A DNA stretch of 64,000 nucleotides from positions 1-64,000 of the forward strand of contig NZ_JARVWW010000011.1 in assembly GCF_029846715.1 (NCBI RefSeq). Direction: 5' to 3'. The position numbers and the translations under genes were made by a program. The notes under the pieces were generated by a model, which saw only the letters and a list, made by a program, of their open reading frames with translations, had not been told where the DNA came from and ran no database searches. Source of the stretch: Bradyrhizobium nivariense. GTDB lineage: Bacteria; Pseudomonadota; Alphaproteobacteria; Rhizobiales; Xanthobacteraceae. Shown piece after piece: positions 55,801-63,955 of the stretch; the first letter of the stretch is position 1, and each line of letters opens with the position of its first letter.

Positions 55801-58591
55801 CACGCTCGTCACGGCGTCCTCGGACGCGGCCAACCACGTCAAGACCCTCACCGCCGACGTGCAGCGCTCGCTGTCGATGGCCGGCTCCTCCACGGCGGAA
55901 TCGATCACCGCCGGCGCCCGCGATGCGCAGAGCGCGCTGATCGCGGCTTCGAGCGAGACCGCCAACCAGATCAAGGCGCTGTCCTCGGACGTGCAGCGCT
56001 CGCTCTCGATGGCGGGCACCGCAACGGCCGAGACCATCATGACCGGCGCCCGCGAAGCCCAGAGCACGCTCGTCAACGCGTCCTCGGATGCGGCGAGCCA
56101 GGTCAAGTCGCTCGCGGCCGAAGTGCATCGCTCGCTCTCGCAGGTCGGCCAGTCGACCGCCGAGACGATCACGACCAGCGCCCGCGACGCCCAGAGCACC
56201 CTGCTGGCGGTCTCCGCTGAACAGACCGGCCAGGTCCGTTCGCTGGCAGCCGAGATGCAGCGCGCGCTGGCGACCGCCGGCGGCGCCACCATCGAGGCGC
56301 TCACCAGCGGCGTGCGCGAGGCCCAGGGCACGCTGATCTCCGCCTCGACGGACGCTGCGAGCCAGATCAAGTCGCTGACCACGGACATCGAGCGCACGCT
56401 GACCTCGGTCGGCGCCGACACCGCCTCGACCATCCTCAACAGCGCACGTGAGGCGCAGACCTCGCTGACCTCGACCTCGGCGGACGCCGCGAGCCAGATC
56501 CGCACGATCTCGAGCGAGATCGAGCGCACGCTGAGCACGGCCACCGCGAACGCGACCAACGACATCCAGACCAGCGCGCTCAACGCCCAGAACGCGCTGA
56601 TCAACGCCTCCAACGAGGCGAGCTCGCGGGTCAAGTCGAGCTCGGCGGATGTCGAGCGCTCGGTGCTCGCCGCCAGCAGCAGCTTCGGCCAGGCCATGAC
56701 CGGCAAGACCGACGAGATCGTCACCTACGTGCAGCAGCAGTCCGACCGTCTCGCGAACATGATCGACGCCAAGCGCGGCTCGCTCGTGGACGCGATCGGC
56801 TCGAAGACTAGCCAGCTCACGCTCGACATCGACCGCGTCACGTCCGACGCGCTGAAGTCGATCGAGACGCGCGGCCACGCGTTCTCGCAGACCATGATGG
56901 GCAACGGCTCCGAGGTGGCGCGGACCATCAACTCGGCGAGCGAGATGGCGACAGGTGCCGTCAACAAGTCGCTCAAGGACCTCGAGCAGGCCTCGCGCGC
57001 GGCGATCGACCAGTCGCGCCAGGTCTCGATCGCGGCCGTCACCGAAATGCAGGAGACCAGCAAGATCCTGCGCACCGACACGGTCGCCCTGTTCGAGCGC
57101 CTGCGCGAAGGCAACATCCTGCTGCAGGAGGTGCTGACCGGTGCGCACGACAACCTCAACTCGCTCGAGCGGGCGCTGGTGACGCGTGTCGCCGACTTCG
57201 TCTCGGCGATGAACGACGTCACCTCGCGCAACGGCGCTGCGACGCAAAACCTGGAAGACCAGCTCAACGTCTTCAACAGCAAGACCACGCGGGCGCTCCA
57301 GGATCTCGGCGAGCTGTCGACCCAGTTCGACGCGCACGGCAAGGCACTCGTCGAGGCCGCGCAGGTGGTGGAGCAGAGCAACAAGAACACCACCGCCTCG
57401 CTCGCCGAACGCAAGCAGGCGCTGGAATCGCTCGTCACCACGATCGACCTGCGCACCACCGATCTCGACCAGCGCCTCTCGCGCTTCACCGGCCTGCTCG
57501 ATGAATCGCTGGCCGCTGCCGAAGAGCGTGCCCGCGACATCGCCCGCGTCGTCGCGGAGACCGCAGGCGCAGGTTCGGCCGCGATCACCCGCCAGTTCGA
57601 GGCGGTACGGTCGGCCTCCGAAGAGGAGCACCGCCAGACCATCGAGTCGATGCACGACATCTACCGCCAGACCACTGACGAGGCGGATGCGATGTTCAAG
57701 CAGTCGGCCGAGAAGTTCGGCAACCTTGTCTCCAGCATGAAGCAGATGGCGTTCGAGATGCACAACGAGCTCGAAGCCACCCGCAACGAGCTGCGCCGCG
57801 GCGTGCTCGAGATGCCGCAGGAGGCCGCCGAGAGCACCGCGCAGATGCGCAAGGTGATCGTCGACCAGATCGAGGCGCTCGCCGAGCTCAACCGCATCGT
57901 GGCCCAGCACGGCCGCGGCCTCGACGTCTCCACGGCGGGCCGCGCTTCTGTCGCCGTCCAGCGCCAGGAAGAGCCGATGATGGCAACCGCCGGCGGTCGT
58001 GGTACCGAGACCCGCATGCGCGACACCGGAAGCGCCTCGACGCTGCCGCCGCCGGACCTCGGCATGCCGGCCACCTCGCGCCGCACCGAAGCCCCGCCGG
58101 TCGCGCCGGCCGGCAACGACCAGGGCCGTGACGGCTGGCTCTCGGACCTCTTGAACCGCACGGACGCCAATCAGGGCGCTCCGACCGGACGCGAGGTCCC
58201 GCGTGGCCGCGCCGCGGCACCCGCGCCGCAGCCGCAGGCTCCGCAGAGCAGCGGCAATCCGCTGGAATCGCTGTCGCTCGACATCGGCCGGCTGATGGAC
58301 CGCAACCTCGCCGCCGAGATGTGGGACCGCTACCAGCGCGGCGAGAACAAGGCCTTCACCAAGCGCCTCTACACGCCCGCCGGCCAGAAGGCCTTCGACG
58401 AGGTCGCCCGCAAGTATCGCTCCGACCGCAACTTCAAGGGCACGGTCGACCGCTACGTCGCCGAGTTCGAACGCCTGCTCGACGAAGTCGCCCGCGACGG
58501 CCGCAGCCCGCAGGAGCTGCGCAACCACCTGACCTCGGAAACGGGCCTGGTGTACACGCTGCTCGCGCACAGCGCGGGCCGGCTGGGGTGA
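52877..58591 (+). CDS. Large membrane-anchored coiled-coil protein, GPR/RgsE-like
   Basis: A 1904-residue protein. Residues 1-105 are polar and Pro-rich, two membrane segments follow (about 108-130 and 140-168), then about 1500 residues of helical, Ala/Ser/Thr-rich coiled coil. Seven 22-residue repeats lie at about 631-784 and nine 44-residue repeats at about 879-1274; both are multiples of 11, the hendecad pattern of right-handed coiled coils. A Pro/Ala-rich linker and a conserved C-terminal domain (about 1790-1904, MDRNLAAEMWDRYQRGENKA) finish it. Size, two N-terminal membrane helices and apolipoprotein-like repeats agree with the growth pole ring protein of Agrobacterium (GPR) and RgsE of Sinorhizobium, which organise polar growth. 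That identity is inference from architecture; other large coiled-coil proteins are possible. Confidence 0.7.
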   Translation: MANTPKKVKDPTEVALSAIQEALNISDTAADTSRNASMRNETSPPGAPPAPPIFDEPSFEPRAAANERAMFDPIEEPRSSRRAANDDRETIGQLLQALQKGRPARSVYTFATIFAGVWLAACAALTVGFLPSIQAAMGQSGGVLVIAGLIAMFFAPIMLFYFLASLVWRGQEMRMIAQAMAQVAIRFSEPEGSASDSMVTVGQAIRREVAAMGDGIERAIARAGELETLVANEVAALERAYSDNEVRIRALLQDIAHQRDNLVGQAEQVRSAISGVQIDLRHDIALISDAIASRVDEVAKSITGALEERGAHITGALSNAGDNMILALGERGGDLLDRLEEASNETTRAVLDASERLTTSLNFKTGHVHDEFVDLADRVHEMLNERIDRITGEFEQRSAAIVDGISERTEQVHDSLKNSSDSLLLELELRSNDLSAKIDDAGNRLAGQIMTSGDKASEALDATVNTLVAKVVSQTETAHDSLSLQMSAFDELVKNQGTELVEKFARDSGTLGALITRHISEFDRTVKTFGGEIVDRMGQRTQDIHESLKSYVDNFDTRFTSNGGAITAVLDQRLVQFETTIGERVTNLDASLNGKISGLDSTIDGHIKTFDEQLVGRVAALEQSFDTRAKSVTETIDGRLNTLASSLTDGAAQAIQSIDSRLTHLTTSLTDGASQAIETIDTRLNYLTTSLTDGASQTIQSIDTRLTHLTTTLTGGASQALESIDTRLTYLTTAVTNGAAQAVQSIDTRLTLLTSTLTDGTAQAIEAVDRRITGVTEIIDGRSTHLTDTVTARFQDIHQAIETKVGSVASDIDVRVAQFEDLLGSRVEAVAGRIESSGRQASEDMMSRAEMISTAIRSHVEDAERSLTNLVVNTSETIQTGARTAQQSLMTVSSDVNAQLKMTSAEVERALTAVGTGAANSILSSAREAQSTLVAASGDASNQIKSLSADVERTLSSAGSATAASILAGAREVQTTLVTASSDAANHVKTLTADVQRSLSMAGSSTAESITAGARDAQSALIAASSETANQIKALSSDVQRSLSMAGTATAETIMTGAREAQSTLVNASSDAASQVKSLAAEVHRSLSQVGQSTAETITTSARDAQSTLLAVSAEQTGQVRSLAAEMQRALATAGGATIEALTSGVREAQGTLISASTDAASQIKSLTTDIERTLTSVGADTASTILNSAREAQTSLTSTSADAASQIRTISSEIERTLSTATANATNDIQTSALNAQNALINASNEASSRVKSSSADVERSVLAASSSFGQAMTGKTDEIVTYVQQQSDRLANMIDAKRGSLVDAIGSKTSQLTLDIDRVTSDALKSIETRGHAFSQTMMGNGSEVARTINSASEMATGAVNKSLKDLEQASRAAIDQSRQVSIAAVTEMQETSKILRTDTVALFERLREGNILLQEVLTGAHDNLNSLERALVTRVADFVSAMNDVTSRNGAATQNLEDQLNVFNSKTTRALQDLGELSTQFDAHGKALVEAAQVVEQSNKNTTASLAERKQALESLVTTIDLRTTDLDQRLSRFTGLLDESLAAAEERARDIARVVAETAGAGSAAITRQFEAVRSASEEEHRQTIESMHDIYRQTTDEADAMFKQSAEKFGNLVSSMKQMAFEMHNELEATRNELRRGVLEMPQEAAESTAQMRKVIVDQIEALAELNRIVAQHGRGLDVSTAGRASVAVQRQEEPMMATAGGRGTETRMRDTGSASTLPPPDLGMPATSRRTEAPPVAPAGNDQGRDGWLSDLLNRTDANQGAPTGREVPRGRAAAPAPQPQAPQSSGNPLESLSLDIGRLMDRNLAAEMWDRYQRGENKAFTKRLYTPAGQKAFDEVARKYRSDRNFKGTVDRYVAEFERLLDEVARDGRSPQELRNHLTSETGLVYTLLAHSAGRLG
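54767..55228 (+). repeat. 66-bp tandem array (7 units) within GPR-like gene
   Basis: Seven 22-codon units share the pattern QAIxSIDTRLTxLTTSLTDG and are collinear with no indels. They encode two hendecads each. Confidence 0.93.
55511..56698 (+). repeat. 132-bp tandem array (9 units) within GPR-like gene
   Basis: Nine 44-codon units start at 55511 and every 132 bases thereafter, with the pattern GAREAQSTLVxASSDAA followed by QIKSLSADVxRSLSxAG. Each unit is four hendecads. Unit spacing is exact throughout. Confidence 0.93.
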
Positions 58592-58619
58592 GACGCAGCG
58601 AGCAAATGACGAATAAGGA

Positions 58620-58643
58620 AACGGAGGCCTCGCGGCCTCCGTT
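58620..58643 (+). terminator. Terminator after GPR-like gene
   Basis: A perfect 10-bp stem (58620-58629 with 58634-58643), loop TCGC, is followed by TTGTTTT, 28 bases after the stop codon. Confidence 0.9.
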
Positions 58644-58688
58644 TTGTTTTAGGCGTCATTAGGAACGAAGCGATCGACCAGACATTCG

Positions 58689-58819
58689 ATGTCGTCCTGG
58701 CGAAAGCCAGGACCCATTACCCCAGGGAGGAGTTTGGCGAAGATCAGTCGTTCGGTACTCCCATCGACCGCAATCGATGGACCTCGCGGTATGGGTCCTG
58801 GCTTTCGCCAGGACGACAT
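58689..58819. repeat. Perfect 28-bp inverted repeat (type 5)
   Basis: Arms 58689-58716 and 58792-58819 are perfectly complementary, each containing the small hairpin CCTGGCGAAAGCCAGG. The 75-base spacer has no gene. It lies between the GPR-like terminator and the mlaD stop. Confidence 0.9.
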
Positions 58820-58836
58820 CGGGGAAGCACTGTGCG

Positions 58837-59715
58837 CTATTGCCGCTTGCGCTCGTTCGTGGCGGGCTTCGACGGCTCCGCCGGCGGCGGAGCGGCCGCC
58901 GGTGCGCTGTTGCTGGCGCCGAACAGCACGCGGGTCGGGTTGCGGTCAAAGTTGTTCACGGCGCGGCTGATGTCGCCCAGCGTGCGGCGGCCGTCGGTCA
59001 TCAGCGCGCCGGAGCGTTTGTCGAAATCGTCGGCCAGTTCGCGGATCGACTTCACCGCCTGGAACAACTCGCCGCCATCCTTGCCGCCGGCCAGCGTGTT
59101 GAGGCCGAGCACGAGATTGTCGGCCTTGTGCATCACGCCGTCGACCTTGGCCATCACGCCGTCGATCTTCTCGGAGTTGCGGGCGAGCGAGTTGGTGAAG
59201 GTCTCGAGATTCTTCAGCGAGTTCTTCACCGATTCCTGGTTGTCGGCGACGATCTTGTTGATGTTCTGGAGCGTGCCGCGGATCGCCTCGGTGACGTCTT
59301 GGAGCTTGTTGGGATCGGCGGTCAGCGTGGGGATGCCGTCCTCGTCGAGCGATGGCGCAGGTGCCGCCTCCTCGCCGCCCTTGAGCGAGATTGCGGCGAC
59401 GCCGGTCAGGCCCTGGAATTCGAGGCCGACCAGGGTGTCCTTGCGGATCGGGGCGTTGTTCTCGACCATGGCGAGTGCGACAACCCGCCGCGGGTTGTCG
59501 AGCTTCACCGAGACCACCTCACCCACCCGGATACCGTTGAAATTGACGCTGCCACCGTTGCGCAGGCCCGCGGCCGGGCCCTCGAACACGACGCGCAGGG
59601 GGCTACGCTGCTTGGTGGTGTGCAGCGACTGAAACCACAACACGAAGCCGATCGCGGCGGCGATCACCGCCAGCGTGAACGACCCGATCAGCACGTAATT
59701 TGCGCGCGTTTCCAT
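58837..59715 (-). CDS. mlaD: MCE family lipid-binding protein MlaD
   Basis: The substrate-binding component of an Mla-type phospholipid ABC transporter. The 292-residue product has one N-terminal membrane anchor (YVLIGSFTLAVIAAAIGFVLWF, about 7-30) and an MCE domain (about 35-115, PLRVVFEGPAAGLRNGGSVNFNGIRVGEV). A helical, coiled region follows (about 130-260) and then a Pro/Ala tail. It is longer than E. coli MlaD (183). It is the last of three co-directional genes (permease, ATPase, MlaD), 16 bases after the ATPase gene. Confidence 0.9.
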   Translation of the reverse strand: METRANYVLIGSFTLAVIAAAIGFVLWFQSLHTTKQRSPLRVVFEGPAAGLRNGGSVNFNGIRVGEVVSVKLDNPRRVVALAMVENNAPIRKDTLVGLEFQGLTGVAAISLKGGEEAAPAPSLDEDGIPTLTADPNKLQDVTEAIRGTLQNINKIVADNQESVKNSLKNLETFTNSLARNSEKIDGVMAKVDGVMHKADNLVLGLNTLAGGKDGGELFQAVKSIRELADDFDKRSGALMTDGRRTLGDISRAVNNFDRNPTRVLFGASNSAPAAAPPPAEPSKPATNERKRQ

Positions 59716-59731
59716 CAGCTACTCCGGCACC

Positions 59732-60514
59732 TCAGCCCATCACCGCGCGAGCGCGCTTGCCATGGAAATATTGCCTCAGCCAGGGATGCTGCGAGGCCTG
59801 CATGTCGGCGATCGACCCTGCCGCAATGATCTTACCGTTCCCTAAAACGGCGATGCGGTCACATGCGGTGTAAAGGCTATCGAGGTCGTGCGTTACCATG
59901 AAAACGGTCAGCCCCAAAGTGCGCTGGAGGGTCCTCACCAGCTCGTCGAAATCGCCGGCGCCGATCGGGTCCAGGCCCGAGGTCGGCTCGTCCAGGAAGA
60001 CGAGATCCGGGTCGAGCGACAGCGCGCGCGCCAGGGCCACGCGCTTGATCATGCCGCCCGACAATTCCGAGGGAAAGCGATCGGCGACTTCGGGCTTGAG
60101 GCCGACCATGGTGAGCTTGGCGATGGTGATCTCGTCCATCAGCCGCTGCGACACCCGCAGATATTCGCGCATCGGAAACTGGATGTTCTGCCGCACCGTG
60201 AGTGAGGAGAACAGCGCACCCTGCTGAAACAGCACGCCCCAGCGCCGCTCCACGTTGCGACGCTGCGACGTATTGGAGGCATCCAGATCGACGCCGAAGA
60301 CCTCGATGCTCCCTGCGACCTTCGGCACGAGGCCGATGATCGTGCGTGTCAGCACGGACTTGCCCGCGCCGGAAGGGCCGACGAAGCCAAGGATCTCGCC
60401 GCGCTTGACGTCGAGGTCCAGCCCGTCGAGCACGCGCGTCGCGCCGAACTGCACGGTGATGTCGCGGACGCGGATGATGGGGTTTTGAATCCCGTTTTGG
60501 CTGTCTTGCGCCAT
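59732..60514 (-). CDS. mlaF: ABC transporter ATPase MlaF
   Basis: The energy-supplying subunit of the lipid transporter. The 260-residue product has Walker A GPSGAGKS, the signature LSGGMIKRVALARAL, Walker B LVFLDEPTSGLDPIGAG and the switch His in VTHDL. The start at ATG 60514 leaves 2 bases after the permease stop; a GTG at 60520 would overlap that stop as GTGA but has no room for a ribosome binding site. Order and spacing indicate a single operon with mlaE and mlaD. Confidence 0.93.
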   Translation of the reverse strand: MAQDSQNGIQNPIIRVRDITVQFGATRVLDGLDLDVKRGEILGFVGPSGAGKSVLTRTIIGLVPKVAGSIEVFGVDLDASNTSQRRNVERRWGVLFQQGALFSSLTVRQNIQFPMREYLRVSQRLMDEITIAKLTMVGLKPEVADRFPSELSGGMIKRVALARALSLDPDLVFLDEPTSGLDPIGAGDFDELVRTLQRTLGLTVFMVTHDLDSLYTACDRIAVLGNGKIIAAGSIADMQASQHPWLRQYFHGKRARAVMG

Positions 60515-60516
60515 CG

Positions 60517-61650
60517 TCACATCCCGATCGAGGCGAAGAAGATGGCGAACACGCCATCCATGACGATGACGAAGAAGATGCCCTTCACCACTGACGCCGT
60601 CGTGTGCTGTCCCAGCGATTCCGCGCTGCCTTGCACGGCGAGACCTTCGACGCAGGCGACGATGCCGATCACGGCGGCCATCACCGGTGCCTTGACGATG
60701 CCGACGATGAAATGGTCGATCGAGATGGCGTCGCGCAGGCGCAGCAGGAAGGCTTCGGGATCGACGCCGCCATAGAGCCAGGCGACGAGACCGCCGCCGT
60801 AGAGCGCGGCCATCGCGCCGAGGAAGGCCAGGATCGGCAGCGCCATCACCAGCGCCAGCATGCGCGGCAGCACCAGCACCTCGATCGGGTCGAACCCCAT
60901 GGTGCGCAGCGCGTCGATCTCCTCGCGCATCTTCATCGAGCCGAGCTCGGCGGTGTAGGCGCTGCCCGAGCGGCCCGCGACCATGATCGCGACCAGGAGG
61001 ACGCCGATCTCGCGCAACACCAGCACGCCGAGCATGTCGACGACGAAGATGTCGGCGCCGAACCTGCGGAAATGGAAGATGCCCTGCTGGGCAATGATAC
61101 AGCCGATCAGGAAGGTGATCAGCACCACGATCGGCACCGCACGCCAGCAGACCTGCTCGAGATGATGCACGGTCGAGGTCAGGCGGAACGAGCGCGGATG
61201 AATCAGGGTGCGCGCCCCCGCCGCGAGCACCGCGCCGAGCATGTCGATCAGGCCCGCGACCGTGCCGGCAACACCGGCCACGGCCCGGCCGATCTGCTCC
61301 AGCATACCGGTGATGGTGACCGCACTGGTGTCGATGACGGGCGTCGCCCTGACCCGCCGCACCTCGTCGACGAGGCTCGAATAATTGGCGGAGAGCCCCG
61401 CGATCTGAGCCTCGACGGCGCCTTGGGTCAGGCTCCGGCGTAGCCGTTCGATCAGCCAGGCACCGAAAGTGTCGAGCTTGGCCACCTCGGAAACGTCGAT
61501 GAAGATGCTTTGCGAACCGCCGGCGAGCTTCTCGGCGTCGGCCACCATCCGCTCCAGGACCGGCGCGAAGCTCGCGGTCCAGGTTCCGGTGGCGCAGAGT
61601 GCCAGCGCATTGCCTTTCGCAATCCGTTCCAGCTTCGGATCGCCGCTCAA
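60517..61650 (-). CDS. mlaE: ABC permease MlaE with N-terminal STAS-like domain
   Basis: The membrane subunit of the lipid transporter. The 377-residue product is a fusion: residues 1-105 resemble the STAS/MlaB regulatory domain (QSIFIDVSEVAKLDTFGAWL), and residues about 120-377 are the MlaE permease with five or so membrane helices, RSGSAYTAELGSMKMREEID and LRTMGFDPIEVLVLPRMLAL. The STAS part replaces a separate mlaB gene. No mlaA or mlaC is adjacent. It is divergent from the dipeptide epimerase, 143 bases apart. Confidence 0.92.
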   Translation of the reverse strand: MSGDPKLERIAKGNALALCATGTWTASFAPVLERMVADAEKLAGGSQSIFIDVSEVAKLDTFGAWLIERLRRSLTQGAVEAQIAGLSANYSSLVDEVRRVRATPVIDTSAVTITGMLEQIGRAVAGVAGTVAGLIDMLGAVLAAGARTLIHPRSFRLTSTVHHLEQVCWRAVPIVVLITFLIGCIIAQQGIFHFRRFGADIFVVDMLGVLVLREIGVLLVAIMVAGRSGSAYTAELGSMKMREEIDALRTMGFDPIEVLVLPRMLALVMALPILAFLGAMAALYGGGLVAWLYGGVDPEAFLLRLRDAISIDHFIVGIVKAPVMAAVIGIVACVEGLAVQGSAESLGQHTTASVVKGIFFVIVMDGVFAIFFASIGM

Positions 61651-61793
61651 GATGTCCGCTCCCGTGCCGGGGCGCGAGAAACGGATGAAATCAGATGGTT
61701 GCGCACGCGCCCTTACCCAGAGAAGGTATCCCCAACGGGTTAACGTTAGTTGCTAGAGGTAACTAGCAGGTTCAGATTTCGCCAGAGTTCAAA

Positions 61794-62789
61794 ATGACTT
61801 CCAGCAAAGTTCCGGTCCTCGCCGCGCGAATCGAGCGCTTTCCCATCGCCGGCAGTTTTACCATCAGCCGGGGCGCCAAGACCGAGGCCGTGACCGTCGT
61901 GGCCGAGGTCAGCCGGGACGGCCTGACCGGCCGCGGCGAATGCGTGCCCTATCCCCGCTATGGCGAGACGCCCGAGGCGACCTTTGCCGCCATCCAGGCC
62001 ATGCAGGAGGCCGTGGCCGACGGCCTCACCCGGCGGGCCCTGCAAGCCGCCATGCCGCCCGGAGCGGCCCGCAATGCCCTGGATTGCGCCTTGATCGATC
62101 TGGAAGCCAAGGCGGCCGGCCTGCGCGCCTGGAGCCTGCTCGACCGCCCTGCGCCGGGCGAGCGCACCACGGCCTACACGATCTCGCTGGGCACGCCCGA
62201 GGCCATGGCGGCGGCGACCGCCAAAGTGGCGCACCGGCCGTTTCTTAAGATCAAGCTCGGCGGTGACGGCGATGGGGAGCGGATCGCGGCTGTGCGCAAG
62301 GCCGCCCCCGAATCCGAGCTGATCGTGGATGCCAACGAGGCCTGGACCGAGGCCAATCTGGAGCACAATCTCGCGGCCTGCGACGCCGCCGGCGTCACCC
62401 TGGTCGAGCAGCCGCTGCCGGCCGGCAAGGACGACGCGCTGGCGCGGATCAAGCGCCCGTTCGCGGTCTGCGCCGACGAGAGCGTGCACGACCGCTCTTC
62501 GCTTGCGCCGCTCCGCGCGCGCTACGACGCCGTGAACATCAAGCTCGACAAGACCGGCGGCCTCACCGAGGCGCTCACCATGGCGGACGCGGCGCAGGCG
62601 CTCGGCTTCGAGATCATGATCGGCTGCATGGTCGCAACCTCGCTGTCGATGGCTCCGGCGATGCTGGTGACGCCGCAGGCGCGCTTCGTCGATCTCGACG
62701 GCCCGTTGCTGCTGGCGCGCGACCGCGAGCACGCCCTGCGTTATGACGACAGCCTGGTCTACCCGCCGGATTCTTCGCTGTGGGGCTGA
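61794..62789 (+). CDS. Dipeptide epimerase (L-Ala-D/L-Glu epimerase type)
   Basis: A 331-residue enolase-superfamily enzyme of the muconate lactonizing/dipeptide epimerase branch, which racemises L-Ala-D-Glu from murein peptides. It has AYTISLGTPEAMAAA, FLKIKLGG (Lys base pair KxK), ELIVDANEAW (metal Asp), LVEQPLP (metal Glu), VCADESVHD (metal Asp) and VNIKLDKTGG (second catalytic Lys). The final DxD (VDLDGPLLL) is the dipeptide-binding motif. Its last 31 bases overlap the 3' end of the convergent MFS gene. Confidence 0.9.
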   Translation: MTSSKVPVLAARIERFPIAGSFTISRGAKTEAVTVVAEVSRDGLTGRGECVPYPRYGETPEATFAAIQAMQEAVADGLTRRALQAAMPPGAARNALDCALIDLEAKAAGLRAWSLLDRPAPGERTTAYTISLGTPEAMAAATAKVAHRPFLKIKLGGDGDGERIAAVRKAAPESELIVDANEAWTEANLEHNLAACDAAGVTLVEQPLPAGKDDALARIKRPFAVCADESVHDRSSLAPLRARYDAVNIKLDKTGGLTEALTMADAAQALGFEIMIGCMVATSLSMAPAMLVTPQARFVDLDGPLLLARDREHALRYDDSLVYPPDSSLWG

Positions 62790-63955
62790 GCCTTGAGCCG
62801 GTGCCGCGCCGACCAGATGAGCAGTGCGCCGGCAGCGGCCATCGCGGCCATGACGTAATACAAGCCGTCGCCAATGCGGGCATAGATCGCGCCTGACGCG
62901 ATCGAGGTCGTCGCACCCAACAACCCGTTGCAGGCGGCGTAATAGCCCTGCCCCCGCGCGATCTGATGCGAGGGCACGCGCTGCACCAGCAGGTTCATCG
63001 TGCCGACGATCGTCATGCCGAAGGAGAGACCGTGGCCGAGCTGCACGATCGCGAGCAGCGCGAGCGGCGGCTCCTGCGCGGTGACGATCCAGCGCACCAC
63101 GGCGCTCAGTCCCCCGATCGCAATCAGCGTGGACGGCTGCAGCGAAAAGCGCGGCGACAGCGCGAACACGACGATCTCGGCGATCACGCCCAGCGTCCAG
63201 AGCCCCGCGATCGTCAGCCCGCCGAGACCATGGAGCTGCCAGCTGATGGCGGAGAAGGTGTAAAAGGCGATGTGGCTGCCCTGGATCAGCGCGGCCGAGG
63301 CGATCACGGCCCAGAAGCCGCCATCGCGCAGCAAGGCCTTGCCGGCATGCGTCGCGGTGGCCCTTCGCCTGACATCCTCGAGCGGCTGGAGCAGCAGGCT
63401 GGCGAGAACCGCAACGACGGCCCACGCGACGATGACCCAGATCAGATCGCGCGCCGCGATGTGGTCGACGAGATAGCCGCAGGCGAGCGAGCCGGCGGCG
63501 AACGCCGCCGAGCCCCACAGCCGCAGCGGACCGTATTCGAGCCCGTAACGGGCGACACCGCGCAGCGCATAGGCATCGGTCAGCGGCATCGTCGGCGTCC
63601 ACATCATGCAGGTCAGCGCGTAAATCAAAAACAGCGCCAGCGGCTGCTGCTGCAGGCCGGCCGCCGTTAAGCCCATCGCCGTCGCCAGCACCGACACCAT
63701 CATGGCAGCGCGAATGGCATGTCGCTTTTCGGCCAAGGCCGTGATTTGCGGCAGCGTGGTGAAGCGCGTGATCGACGGCAGCGCGTTGATGAGGCCGATC
63801 CATGCAGCATCGATGCCGATCGCCTTCAGCCAGAGCGGGAAGAACGGCATATGCGTGCCCGAGACCGCAAAGATGGCCGCGTAGAACAGCGCGAGGCTGA
63901 CGGCGAATCGCCGCTTCACGGGTGCTGGTGTGGGGATTTGTGATTCGGGTGCCAT
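62759..63955 (-). CDS. MFS transporter, HcaT/nucleoside symporter-like
   Basis: A 398-residue major facilitator of the MFS_1-like group, which includes the 3-phenylpropionate transporter HcaT. About 12 hydrophobic segments are visible; SGTHMPFFPLWLKAIGIDAA and LTDAYALRGVARYGLEYGPL with RLWGSAAFAAGSL are characteristic. Substrate unknown. ATG 63955 was chosen over the TTG at 63958. Its 3' end overlaps the convergent epimerase gene by 31 bases. The upstream promoter lies at or beyond the window end. Confidence 0.85.
   Translation of the reverse strand: MAPESQIPTPAPVKRRFAVSLALFYAAIFAVSGTHMPFFPLWLKAIGIDAAWIGLINALPSITRFTTLPQITALAEKRHAIRAAMMVSVLATAMGLTAAGLQQQPLALFLIYALTCMMWTPTMPLTDAYALRGVARYGLEYGPLRLWGSAAFAAGSLACGYLVDHIAARDLIWVIVAWAVVAVLASLLLQPLEDVRRRATATHAGKALLRDGGFWAVIASAALIQGSHIAFYTFSAISWQLHGLGGLTIAGLWTLGVIAEIVVFALSPRFSLQPSTLIAIGGLSAVVRWIVTAQEPPLALLAIVQLGHGLSFGMTIVGTMNLLVQRVPSHQIARGQGYYAACNGLLGATTSIASGAIYARIGDGLYYVMAAMAAAGALLIWSARHRLKAQPHSEESGG

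Noticed and set aside
54767..56698. Regular 66- and 132-bp spacing that could suggest CRISPR
   Set aside because: The units are contiguous, in frame and protein-coding with conserved residues; there are no spacers or cas genes.
52709..58570. Antisense open frame of 1953 codons opposite the GPR-like gene
   Set aside because: It mirrors the repeats and GC3 bias of the sense gene, has no start signal or domain, and its Arg/Asp/Gly-rich composition is typical of antisense frames in GC-rich genes.
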